Shown here piece by piece: positions 36,398-44,307 of a stretch of DNA of 46,030 bases. This stretch comes from Alphaproteobacteria bacterium. Lineage in GTDB: Bacteria; Pseudomonadota; Alphaproteobacteria; Bin95. The position numbers and the translations under genes were made by a program. How positions within the stretch are numbered: position 1 is the stretch's first letter; each line of letters starts with the position of its first letter. Below the pieces are notes generated by a model. It ran no database searches. It saw nothing but the letters and a program-made list of their open reading frames with translations, and was not told the origin of the DNA. The stretch spans positions 1 through 46,030 of the forward strand of contig JAJDYL010000122.1 in the NCBI GenBank assembly GCA_022825195.1, in the 5' to 3' direction.

Positions 36398-37158
36398 AAC
36401 CCGTTTGCCTTGTCATCGGCGCCGGCGCCGGCATCGGCGGTACTGTCGCAAAGCGGTTTGCGAAGGAGGGCTACCATGCCGTTCTCTGCCGCCGCAGCGA
36501 CGGGGAGGGCCTGAACCGGCTGGTCGAAGCCATCCGCAGCGAGGGCGGCGACGCCACGGGCTACCTGCTCAACGCCGTCCAACCGGACAGCATCGAGGAC
36601 CGGATCGCGGCCGTGGAGGCGGACATCGGGCCGATCCGGGTGGTGCTCTACAATCTGGGCTCGCAGGTCGGCGACCGGAGCCTGGAGGCGACCAGCTACA
36701 AGGTCTTCGAGCTGGGCTGGCGCATGGCGACCTTCGGCCTGTTCCGCACGGCCTCGGCCGTCTGCCCCCGCATGGTCGAGCGCGGCGGCGGCGCCCTTCT
36801 CGTCACCTCGTCGACGGCGGCGGTGCGCGGCAACCGGGGCCAGCATTCGCATGCGGCCTCCATGGCGGGGCGGCGCATGCTGTGCCAGACGCTCAACGCC
36901 GAGCTCGGCCCGAGCGGCGTCCACGTCGTGCATATCCTGGTGGACGGCGCGGTGGATGCCCCGGACACGCTCGGCAGGATGCTCGGACCGGAGAAATACC
37001 GGGCGCTGCGCGAGAGCCGCGGCATGGAGCATGACGGCCTCATGCTGCCGGAGAAGATCGCCGACACCTATGTCCACCTCGCGCACCAGCACCGCTCCAC
37101 CTGGACGAACGAGATCGACCTGCGCTCCTTCAACGACATGCCCTGGTGGAACAGCTGA
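36394..37158 (+). CDS. Atypical short-chain dehydrogenase/reductase lacking the Tyr-Lys pair
   Basis: A 254-residue SDR-fold protein. The N-terminal dinucleotide motif is G9-x3-G13-x-G15 (VIGAGAGIGG), and YNLG stands in place of NNAG. The catalytic Ser region LLVTSSTAAVRG is present. Where classical members have YxxxK, this reads H153-AAS-M157 in HSHAASMAGRR, so both Tyr and Lys are replaced. A group of SDRs without the usual Tyr exists, so it may bind nucleotide without classical redox chemistry. It overlaps the protease gene by four bases and lies 19 bases before dddP. Confidence 0.82.
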   Translation: MKPVCLVIGAGAGIGGTVAKRFAKEGYHAVLCRRSDGEGLNRLVEAIRSEGGDATGYLLNAVQPDSIEDRIAAVEADIGPIRVVLYNLGSQVGDRSLEATSYKVFELGWRMATFGLFRTASAVCPRMVERGGGALLVTSSTAAVRGNRGQHSHAASMAGRRMLCQTLNAELGPSGVHVVHILVDGAVDAPDTLGRMLGPEKYRALRESRGMEHDGLMLPEKIADTYVHLAHQHRSTWTNEIDLRSFNDMPWWNS

Positions 37159-37177
37159 CCCGGATTGCCGTCCGCCG

Positions 37178-38527
37178 ATGACCGGACCTCCATATCCGCG
37201 GCGTTCCGGCACCGGTCCGGCGGACTGCGGGGATGCCCTGTCGCTCGCGGACCGGGACGCCCGGCAGATGGAAGAGGCGGGCCGGCTGAACCGCTACCTT
37301 GTCGGCTACGGCGAAGCGGTCGAGGCCGACTGGACCGCGCGCGGCCTGGAGGCGCCGGATCTGCCGGCGCTCCAGCGCTACCGGGTCGAACGGGTGCGCG
37401 CCGGGATGCGGAAGGCGGACATCGCCGGGATGGTGCTGTTCGATCCGCTCAACGTGCGCTACCTGACCGACTCGACCAACATGCAGCTCTGGATCGCGCA
37501 CGACGCGGCGCGCTACGCCTTCGTGGCGACCGAAGGGCCGGTCGTGCTCTTCGAGTATCGCGGGACCGGCCATCTGAGCGCCCATTCGGTCGTGATCGAC
37601 GAGATCCGGCCGGCAACGGGGCCGTTTTTCTTCAATGGCGGCGGCCGTTTGCGGGAGGTGTACCGGAACTGGTCGGCCGAAATCGCCGACCTCGTCCGGA
37701 GCTATGGCGGCGGCAACCGCCGGCTGGCGCTCGACCATTGCGCCCCCGGAGGCCTCCACGCGCTGGAGGCGCACAATCTCGCCGTTCTCGATGCCCAGCC
37801 CATTATCGAGACGGGCCGGGCGATCAAGTCCGCCGAGGAGATCAGGGCCATGCGCCGGTCCATGGCCGCCTGCCTCGACGCGCTGGCCGATACCCGCGCG
37901 GTGCTGAAGCCCGGCATGACCGAACTGGAACTCTGGGGCGTTTTCTGGGAAGCGGCGGTGCGGCGGGGATCGGAGTGGGTCGAAACCTGCCTGCTGACGG
38001 CCGGGCCGCGCACCAATCCGTGGTTCCAGGAATGCAGCGGCTATGTCATTCGGGCGGGCGACATCGTGGCGTTCGATACCGATCTCGTCGGCCCCTACGG
38101 CTATTGCGCCGACATTTCCCGGACATGGCTGTGCGGCGACGACCGGGGCAGCGACGAACAGCGCGCCCTCTACGAGATCGCGCAGGAACAGGTGCGGTAC
38201 AATCTGGACCTGCTCAAGCCCGGCCTGACCTTCCGCGAATTCGCCGGGAAGGCCCGGCTGCTGCCGGAGGATTGCCTGCCCCGGCGCTACAGCATCCTGG
38301 TGCACGGCGTCGGCCTGTGCGACGAGTGGCCGGCCGTTCCCTACCCGCAGGATTTCGAGCGCTCCGGCTATGACGGCGTATTCGAGCCGGGGATGGTCGT
38401 CTGCGTCGAAAGCTACACCGGGCGGGTCGGCGGCAGGGAAGGCGTCAAGCTGGAAGAACAGGCGGTGGTCACCGAAACCGGCTGCGAACTGATCTCCGTG
38501 CTCGAACCCGACCCGCAATTGTCCTGA
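37178..38527 (+). CDS. dddP: DddP-family DMSP lyase (M24 peptidase fold)
   Basis: A 449-residue protein of the M24 aminopeptidase fold that closely resembles DddP, which splits dimethylsulfoniopropionate into DMS and acrylate. DPLNVRYLTDSTNMQLWIAH is at 89-108 and AFDTDLVGPYGYCADISRTW at 298-317. The iron ligands recalled for DddP (D295, D297, D307, H371, E406, E421) correspond to D300, D302, D312, H376, E411 and E426 here, and the catalytic D377 to D382, all with the same +5 offset. Start ATG 37178 gives the family's usual length. A related M24 hydrolase of other specificity is the alternative. Confidence 0.8.
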   Translation: MTGPPYPRRSGTGPADCGDALSLADRDARQMEEAGRLNRYLVGYGEAVEADWTARGLEAPDLPALQRYRVERVRAGMRKADIAGMVLFDPLNVRYLTDSTNMQLWIAHDAARYAFVATEGPVVLFEYRGTGHLSAHSVVIDEIRPATGPFFFNGGGRLREVYRNWSAEIADLVRSYGGGNRRLALDHCAPGGLHALEAHNLAVLDAQPIIETGRAIKSAEEIRAMRRSMAACLDALADTRAVLKPGMTELELWGVFWEAAVRRGSEWVETCLLTAGPRTNPWFQECSGYVIRAGDIVAFDTDLVGPYGYCADISRTWLCGDDRGSDEQRALYEIAQEQVRYNLDLLKPGLTFREFAGKARLLPEDCLPRRYSILVHGVGLCDEWPAVPYPQDFERSGYDGVFEPGMVVCVESYTGRVGGREGVKLEEQAVVTETGCELISVLEPDPQLS

Positions 38528-38590
38528 GAGTCCGTTCGAGAACCGGCCATGGGCGGCGGCGCCATCGGTTCCGGCCGATGACCGCCGGCA

Positions 38591-39262
38591 TCAGTCGGTC
38601 TCGACCGGGTCGCCGGCGCCTGCCCCCCGCGCGCGCGACCCGGCGCTTTCCGGGACACAGGTCCGGGCCGCCCGGCGGGCGAGGCGGGCGTAGACCTCGC
38701 CGTCCACCGGGATGCCGCCGTCGAGGCGCGGCAGGTCCGGCGGCGCGGCGTTGGCGCCGGCCGCTTCGATCCGGACGGTCCCGGCGAAAGCCATGCCCTC
38801 CAGCGCGCGGCAGGATTCGTGGACGGATTGCGGGCCGATGCCGATGACCGGCGTGCCCGCCCCGAGCGAAACGGCCAGCCGCGCCCCGCACACCCCGGAG
38901 ACGCCGGCCAGGAACGGCACCGCCAGCAGAGGCCGGCGGACCCCGGACAGAACCAGCGCGCCGCCGGAGGCGAACGGAAGCGGCCGGTGCGCCCTGTCGG
39001 CCAGGGCCATGCCGGCGAGCAGCCCGTCGGTCTCCCCGGCCTCTCCCCGCCACACCGCGCCTTCGGGGACCGGGGAGCCGCGCCGCCAGTCCGGCGCCGA
39101 CAGGCGGTCGAGCGCCCCGTCGAGGGTCGCCAGGCCGGCGAGGCCGCGCGCCTCCAGCCAGCACGCCGCCCGCCCGGCCTCCCCGGCCACGCCCCAGGGC
39201 AGGCCGGCGCCGCGCGCCGCCCCGGTCGCCAGGGTCCGGATCTCGTTCAGCGAGCAGAGCAC
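38591..39262 (-). CDS. DUF3726 family protein
   Basis: A 223-residue protein whose N-terminus (CSLNEIRTLATGAARGAGLPWGVAGEAGRAACWLE) matches the start I recall for DUF3726 proteins. The middle is Gly/Ala-rich (PFLAGVSGVCGARLAVSLG); the end is Arg-rich. No catalytic motif is recognised. The GTG start lies four bases after the stop of the 564-residue gene, so it is the last gene of the minus-strand transport/oxygenase operon. DUF3726 genes tend to occur beside that same larger protein, which suggests they act together; the function is unknown. Confidence 0.7.
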   Translation of the reverse strand: MLCSLNEIRTLATGAARGAGLPWGVAGEAGRAACWLEARGLAGLATLDGALDRLSAPDWRRGSPVPEGAVWRGEAGETDGLLAGMALADRAHRPLPFASGGALVLSGVRRPLLAVPFLAGVSGVCGARLAVSLGAGTPVIGIGPQSVHESCRALEGMAFAGTVRIEAAGANAAPPDLPRLDGGIPVDGEVYARLARRAARTCVPESAGSRARGAGAGDPVETD

Positions 39263-39266
39263 CGGC

Positions 39267-40961
39267 TCAGGCCCCGGGCCGCGGATAGATCCAGTCGTCC
39301 GGCGGCTCCGCCTGCAACTCGTCGGGATAGGGCGCGCGGCAGAACATGTTGATGCGCAGCCAGCGGTCCGATTTCGGATCGAAACGGGTCGCGCCGAAAA
39401 ATGCCAGCTTGCAGCGCAGCAGGTCGAGCGGCAGCAGGTCGGCGCCGACCAGATTGTCGCGAATCTCGCCGTACGGCCCCAGTTCCGGGTCGGTGAGCCG
39501 GCGCACGGCATGGCGGTGCTCCGGGTGGCGCAGCAGGAAATCGGCGAGATGCTCGTCCTGCGCCGCCTTTCGCAGATCGCGGTGGCAGGCGGCGATGTCC
39601 CGGCCGGTCGCCAGCGGCAGCTCCAGCTCCGCGCCCGGCTCTTCCCACCGTTCGCCGAGCCGCGGCTCCAGCTTGTTCGCCGACACGTACCAGAAGCGCG
39701 CCTGGGCGCGCGGGCTTGCGTAATCCGGCTCCAGCGCCCAGCCGTACCCGTCTTCGACAAGGCCGCGCAGGTCCCGGACCCGGCCGGGGAAACCGGCCGG
39801 CGGCATTTCCGCCTCCTCCAGCGCCATGCGCTCGGCCAGATCGTCCACGAGACCGCCATGGGGTTCGATCAGCAGCGACACGGTGAGTTCCTGGCCTTCC
39901 AGCGACAGCCGTTCCGCCGCCCAGTCCCGGACCCCGGCCCAGGGCGCGGCGGCCGCGGGGCCGAGCCCCGCCGCAAAGGCGTCGAGCCGGTCCAGGTCCG
40001 CCGCCAGCCGGGCGATTTTGTCCGCCTGCACCGGGTCCGGGACGGTCCAGGCGGCGACCTCGGCGCGGGCGCGGGCGATCCACTGCCGGAATTCGCGCCA
40101 GCTGCCGGCGGTCGCCGTCTCCTGGGCGCAGACGCGGGCCAGCGCCAGCTCGCGGCATTCGATCCAGCGCGCGAACAGGGCCGGGTGGTTGACGATGAAC
40201 GGCCCGAGGCCGAGGCCGGTCGAATTGCCGATGCCGAGGCGGCGCCGGAGCGCCGGGTCGAGCGGCACGGCACGGGCGCCGCCCGCCTCGCGCGCCAGAT
40301 GATTCACGAGGTCGGCGACGAACTGCCGGATCATCCAGACCGCCAGCATTTCCATGCGGAACGGCCCGCCGAAACCGGGCCGGCCGGCATAGCGGCGCCG
40401 GTCCGCAATGCCGAACTTGCCGTTGCCGTAAACCGCCGTCGTCCGCATGACATAGCCGGTCCCGTCGAGCCGCGATGCCTCCGGCTGCCGGCCCGCCGCC
40501 AGGCAGTCCACGACATGGTCGAACAGCCGGGCGCTCCTGTTGGCGCGGGAGAGGATCAGGTCGGTGTGCCGGTAGCGTCCGGCCTCCTGCTTCGGCGCAT
40601 TGGCGCGCAGGCGGTCCATTTCGCCGTCACCGGGGATGCCGTCATACAGCACGAAGGTCGCGTCCCAGGCTTCGGCGATCACCCGGTCGGTGCGCAGCGC
40701 CGGGTCGAGGTCGCGGGCGAAGCAGACCAGCGAATAGGCCCGCTCCGGCCCCCGCGCGGCATAGACGGCCGCGCCGACGCCGTCCCGGCCGATCTCCCAG
40801 CGGTCGTAGCCGAAGCGGTACCCGTCGGCCGCAATGCGGCGCAGCATCGCCCTCAGGAAACTGAGCCGCGTCTGGTGGAAGGCGCCGAGGCGCGCCAGGC
40901 GCATGACCGTTTCCGGCGGCCGCAGGCCGAGGCGGCGCCCCGTCCGGTCGTCCCGGCTCAA
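39267..40961 (-). CDS. Unrecognised conserved-looking 564-residue protein in transporter operon
   Basis: I cannot name this family. The sequence has distinctive blocks: LARLGAFHQTRLSFLRAML, RPGFGGPFRMEMLAVWMIRQFVADLVNHL, RLGIGNSTGLGLGPFIVNHP, RFWYVSANKLEPRLGERWEEPG, and a C-terminal FDPKSDRWLRINMFCRAPYP. It has no signal peptide or membrane segment and is likely a cytoplasmic enzyme. The likely start is TTG 40961, overlapping the ATPase stop by four bases (TTGA); ATG 40904 is the alternative (545 residues). It sits between ProV-like and DUF3726 genes, pointing to use of whatever the importer brings in. Confidence 0.75.
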   Translation of the reverse strand: MSRDDRTGRRLGLRPPETVMRLARLGAFHQTRLSFLRAMLRRIAADGYRFGYDRWEIGRDGVGAAVYAARGPERAYSLVCFARDLDPALRTDRVIAEAWDATFVLYDGIPGDGEMDRLRANAPKQEAGRYRHTDLILSRANRSARLFDHVVDCLAAGRQPEASRLDGTGYVMRTTAVYGNGKFGIADRRRYAGRPGFGGPFRMEMLAVWMIRQFVADLVNHLAREAGGARAVPLDPALRRRLGIGNSTGLGLGPFIVNHPALFARWIECRELALARVCAQETATAGSWREFRQWIARARAEVAAWTVPDPVQADKIARLAADLDRLDAFAAGLGPAAAAPWAGVRDWAAERLSLEGQELTVSLLIEPHGGLVDDLAERMALEEAEMPPAGFPGRVRDLRGLVEDGYGWALEPDYASPRAQARFWYVSANKLEPRLGERWEEPGAELELPLATGRDIAACHRDLRKAAQDEHLADFLLRHPEHRHAVRRLTDPELGPYGEIRDNLVGADLLPLDLLRCKLAFFGATRFDPKSDRWLRINMFCRAPYPDELQAEPPDDWIYPRPGA

Positions 40962-42019
40962 TACTTTCGCGCGCCCGCTTCGGAGGCCGCGCGCGGAACC
41001 AGCGCCTTGACCAGGTTCGTCATTTCGAGCACGCCGACGGGCGCTCCCTCCTGCACCACGACATAGGAATGCGAAGTGTCGCCGCCGGAGCGCGTAATCA
41101 TGCTTTCCAGCGTGTCGTTGAAGTCCACCTCGCCCTGCGCTTCGGCGGGCGGCGCGCCTCCGCCCAGCGGAGTCATGATCGAGCGCACCCTGAGGACGCG
41201 GGCGCGGTTGATGTCGCTGACGAAGTCCTCGATGTAGGGATCGTTCGGGTTCAGCAGGATATGCTGCGGCTCGTCCTGCTGGACGATATAGCCGTCCTTG
41301 AGGATCACCAGGCGGTCCGCGAGCTTGAGCGCCTCGTCCAGATCGTGGGTGATGAAGACGATGGTCTTGTGCAGTTCCTTCTGCAATTCCAGCAGCAGGT
41401 CCTGCATGTCCGTGCGGATCAGCGGGTCGAGAGCCGAAAACGCCTCGTCCATCAGCATGATCGGCGAGTTCGAGGTCAGCGCGCGCGCTATGCCGACGCG
41501 CTGCTGCATGCCGCCGGAAAGCTGGTGCGGATAGTGGTTTTCGTAGCCGGTGAGGCCGACCCGTTCGAGCCACTTGCGCGCCTCGGCCAGATAGTCCCGC
41601 TGGCGGACGCCGCGGACCTGGAGCGTCGTTCCGGCGTTCTCGGCAACGGTGCGGTGCGGCAGCAGGGCGAATTTCTGGAACACCATGGACATGGCTTCCC
41701 GGCGGAGCGAGCGCAGACGCTCCTCGCCGTAGGCCAGCACGTCCTCACCATCGACCTCGACCTGTCCCGCGGTCGGTTCGATCAGCCGGTTGAGGTGGCG
41801 GATCAGCGTGCTCTTGCCCGAGCCCGAGAGGCCCATGATGACCGTGATGTCGCCCTCGCGCATATCGACATCGATATCCTGCAGGCCGAGCACATGGCCG
41901 TGCCGCTCCAGCAGCTCCGTCTTGCCGACGCCGGCCCGCACATGCTCCAGCGCGCCCTCCGGATCGTCCCCGAAGATCTTGTAGAGGCTGCGGATCGCGA
42001 TCTTGATCTTGTCGGTCAC
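40958..42019 (-). CDS. Glycine betaine/proline-type ABC transporter ATPase (ProV/OpuAA-like)
   Basis: A 353-residue ATPase subunit of a quaternary-amine importer. It shows the N-terminal SLYKIFGDDPEGAL typical of ProV, Walker A GLSGSGKS, Q-loop VFQKFALLPHRTV, signature LSGGMQQRVGIARAL, Walker B IMLMDEAFSALDPL, and H-loop ITHDLDEA. The tail (about 280-345) includes SYVVVQEGAPVGVLEMTNL, like the CBS-type regulatory part of OpuA/ProV. The start is GTG 42019, 15 bases after the permease stop. Substrate choice between glycine betaine, choline, carnitine or DMSP is not readable. Confidence 0.93.
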   Translation of the reverse strand: MTDKIKIAIRSLYKIFGDDPEGALEHVRAGVGKTELLERHGHVLGLQDIDVDMREGDITVIMGLSGSGKSTLIRHLNRLIEPTAGQVEVDGEDVLAYGEERLRSLRREAMSMVFQKFALLPHRTVAENAGTTLQVRGVRQRDYLAEARKWLERVGLTGYENHYPHQLSGGMQQRVGIARALTSNSPIMLMDEAFSALDPLIRTDMQDLLLELQKELHKTIVFITHDLDEALKLADRLVILKDGYIVQQDEPQHILLNPNDPYIEDFVSDINRARVLRVRSIMTPLGGGAPPAEAQGEVDFNDTLESMITRSGGDTSHSYVVVQEGAPVGVLEMTNLVKALVPRAASEAGARKY

Positions 42020-42034
42020 GCCGAAGCCTTCCCG

Positions 42035-43066
42035 TCAGATTTTCTGGGCGGCGTTGACGCGGTCGAGCGCCGCCTTGGTCACGCGGTCCAGGATGATCGC
42101 CAGGAGCACGATGCCGAGGCCGGAGACCAGGCCGACGCCGAGTTCGAGGTTCCGGATGCCGCGCAGCACGAGCACGCCGAGGCCCGGCGCCGAAACCAGC
42201 GACGCGATGACGACCATGGCGAGGCTCATCATGATCGTCTGGTTCACGCCCGCCATGATGTTGGGCAGCGCCAGCGGAATCTGGACCCCGAACAGCTTCT
42301 GCCGGTCGGTCACGCCGAAGGAGTCGGCGGCCTCGATGACGTCCCGGTCCACCAGCCGGATGCCGAGGTCGGTCAGCCGGATCACCGGCACGATCGCATA
42401 GAGGATGATCGCGATGCCGTAGAGCTTCGGCTCCGTCACCGAGAACAGGAAGATCAGCGGGATCAGGTAGACGAAGGGCGGCAGCGTCTGGAGCATGTCC
42501 AGCACCGGGATCGTCATGCGCTGCATCCTGTCGCTGCGCGACATGGCGATGCCGATGGGCACGCCGAACAGCACGCAGAGGAAGGCGCACACGAAAATGA
42601 TCGCCAGCGTCTGCATGGCGAACCCGTAATGGTCGATGAAGGCCAGGAAGGCGAGGCAGGCGGTCACGAAGACGATCAGCCGGACGGATTTGGTCGCCAG
42701 GTACACCACGGCCATGAGCAGCGGGAACATGACCCACCAGGGCGCGGCCTCGAACACCAGCAGCGCGAATTCCAGTATCCAGCTGAGCGGCTGGGTGAGC
42801 GGATCGAGCACGAAGCGCAGGGCGTCCTTGATCGCCAGGAAGCCTTCCTCGACGCCCTTCGTCGCGTCGCGCGACTGGGCGATCCGGCCGCACGCCTCGT
42901 TCAGCGCGTCGAGCGAGGGAAACGGCAGGTCCCACCACGGGGTTTCCCTGCCGGCCCCGCCTTTCGCCAGCAGGTCGGCCATCGACAGCGGCCCGTCGCC
43001 CGTCCTGCCCGCATCGCACCACTCGCGCAGGCCGAGCCCGTCGAACAGGAAATCATAGGTCGCCAA
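42035..43066 (-). CDS. Glycine betaine/proline-type ABC transporter permease (ProW-like)
   Basis: A 343-residue inner-membrane permease. A soluble N-terminal part of about 100 residues precedes six or more membrane helices: ILEFALLVFEAAPWWVMFPLLMAV, LIVFVTACLAFLAF and AIIFVCAFLCVLFGVPIGIAMS among them. The family marks are LDMLQTLPPFVYLIPLIFLF and the coupling-loop EAADSFGVTDRQKLFGVQIPLALPNIMAGVNQTIMMSL. The start is TTG 43066 (ATYDFLFDG); no in-frame ATG fits better. It follows the binding-protein gene after a strong palindrome at 43091-43116. Confidence 0.92.
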   Translation of the reverse strand: MATYDFLFDGLGLREWCDAGRTGDGPLSMADLLAKGGAGRETPWWDLPFPSLDALNEACGRIAQSRDATKGVEEGFLAIKDALRFVLDPLTQPLSWILEFALLVFEAAPWWVMFPLLMAVVYLATKSVRLIVFVTACLAFLAFIDHYGFAMQTLAIIFVCAFLCVLFGVPIGIAMSRSDRMQRMTIPVLDMLQTLPPFVYLIPLIFLFSVTEPKLYGIAIILYAIVPVIRLTDLGIRLVDRDVIEAADSFGVTDRQKLFGVQIPLALPNIMAGVNQTIMMSLAMVVIASLVSAPGLGVLVLRGIRNLELGVGLVSGLGIVLLAIILDRVTKAALDRVNAAQKI

Positions 43067-43090
43067 GACCGGTCACCCCTTTCCGGGGAT

Positions 43091-43116
43091 CCGGGCCGGG
43101 AGCGCTCCCGGCCCGG
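43091..43116 (-). promoter_or_regulatory. Perfect 26-bp palindrome between binding-protein and permease genes
   Basis: CCGGGCCGGGAGC followed directly by its reverse complement forms a perfect 13+13 palindrome in the 112-base intercistronic gap. No T-run follows on the minus strand. In the transcript it would be a very stable stem that protects the upstream binding-protein mRNA and lowers permease expression, an arrangement common in importer operons. The structure is seen; the role is inferred. Confidence 0.55.
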
Positions 43117-43178
43117 GCCGTACTCGCTGCAGGCCGGTCAAGGCGGCGTCCGCCGGAAACCTGCCGACGCATCCGGAC

Positions 43179-44159
43179 CTATTTGATGAACTTCGCGAGC
43201 TTTTCCCGCGCCCCGTCGTTGATCCACTGCGACCAGACGCCGGACTGCGTGGTCAGGAAATAGACGGCGGCCTCCTCCGCGGACGCGCTTTTCTCCTCCT
43301 GCCAGGCGAGGATGCCGCTCAGGAGGCCGACCTCGAAGCTGACCTTGCCCATCAGCTCGGCGATTTCGGGCTCGCGCTCGGCCAGCGCGGCCGTGGCGAC
43401 CGTCAGAACCGGCGCCGGCGGGAAATCGGACACGCCGGGATTCGCATTGTCCTTGTTCTGGTTGGCCGAATGGACGTCGGCGTCGATGTCGCCGAGCGTA
43501 ACCTTGACCATCTCGTATTTGCCCAGCAGCGCGGTGGGACCCCAGTAATAGCCGAACCAGGGCTCCTTGTTTTCGTAGGCCGCCGCGATCGAGGTCGCCA
43601 GGGTCTCGCCGGAGCCGTGGTTGAACACCTCGATGCCGGCCGCCTCGACGCCGAGCGCCTTGACCAGATTGTCGTTGACGATCCGGCAGCCCCATCCGTC
43701 CGGGCAGTTGTTGAAACGCCCGCCGACCAGGTCGGGATTGGCCAGGACGCCCTGGATGGTGGCGAGTTCCGGGTGCGCTTCGGCAAGATAGGCCGGGATC
43801 CACCAGCCTTCGAGACCGCCGGGCGCGATCACCTCGGCCAGCCGGGAAACCTTGCCTTCGGCTTCGAGCTTGGCATAGACGTCGCCGGTCGAGTTCAGCC
43901 ACAGTTCGGTAACGAGATCGGGCTCGCCGTTTTCGGCCAGCGACGCAACCGAGGTGGTGGTGGCCGACGGCACTTTCTCGATCGTGCAGCCGTAGCCCTG
44001 CTCCATCAGGAACTTGGCGACTTCGGTGATGATCTGGGACGAAGCCCAGTTCATTTCGGTTATGGATACCTCGCCGCAGTCCGCGGAGGCCGTTCCCGGA
44101 ACGACAAGGCCGACGCTGGCGGCGGCGCTGACAAAGGCAGCAAATAGGAATTTCTTCAT
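43179..44159 (-). CDS. Glycine betaine/choline-type ABC transporter substrate-binding protein (ProX-like)
   Basis: A 326-residue periplasmic binding protein with signal peptide MKKFLFAAFVSAAASVGLVVPGTASA. The mature protein opens DCGEVSITEMNWASSQIITEV, and has Trp-rich stretches LVTELWLNSTGD, GLEGWWIPAYLAEAHPEL, CPDGWGCRI and PWFGYYWGPTALLGKYEM that could form the aromatic cage binding a trimethylammonium or dimethylsulfonium group. It starts at ATG 44159 with CAGGAGA upstream. A promoter-like site at 44222-44250 may give it its own transcript. Confidence 0.92.
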   Translation of the reverse strand: MKKFLFAAFVSAAASVGLVVPGTASADCGEVSITEMNWASSQIITEVAKFLMEQGYGCTIEKVPSATTTSVASLAENGEPDLVTELWLNSTGDVYAKLEAEGKVSRLAEVIAPGGLEGWWIPAYLAEAHPELATIQGVLANPDLVGGRFNNCPDGWGCRIVNDNLVKALGVEAAGIEVFNHGSGETLATSIAAAYENKEPWFGYYWGPTALLGKYEMVKVTLGDIDADVHSANQNKDNANPGVSDFPPAPVLTVATAALAEREPEIAELMGKVSFEVGLLSGILAWQEEKSASAEEAAVYFLTTQSGVWSQWINDGAREKLAKFIK

Positions 44160-44221
44160 GGGTTTCTCCTGTTTGACGGCCCTCCCGCTCCGGCATGCCG
44201 GAACGACCTGACCCGGCGGGC

Positions 44222-44250
44222 AGCGTAGGCCAAACAATGACCTCGTTCAA
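44222..44250 (-). promoter_or_regulatory. Promoter candidate for the importer operon
   Basis: On the minus strand TTGAAC (44250-44245), 17 bases, then TACGCT (44227-44222), sits 62 bases before the binding-protein ATG, in the 148-base gap after the oxygenase gene. A 14-bp palindrome TCCGGCATGCCGGA (44189-44202) follows the -10 and could be an operator or leader hairpin. Confidence 0.4.
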
Positions 44251-44307
44251 ATCGAGCCGGCTCAACCATGTTCCGGCCCTCCGGACAGGGCCGCCGCCGG
44301 GCTTCCG

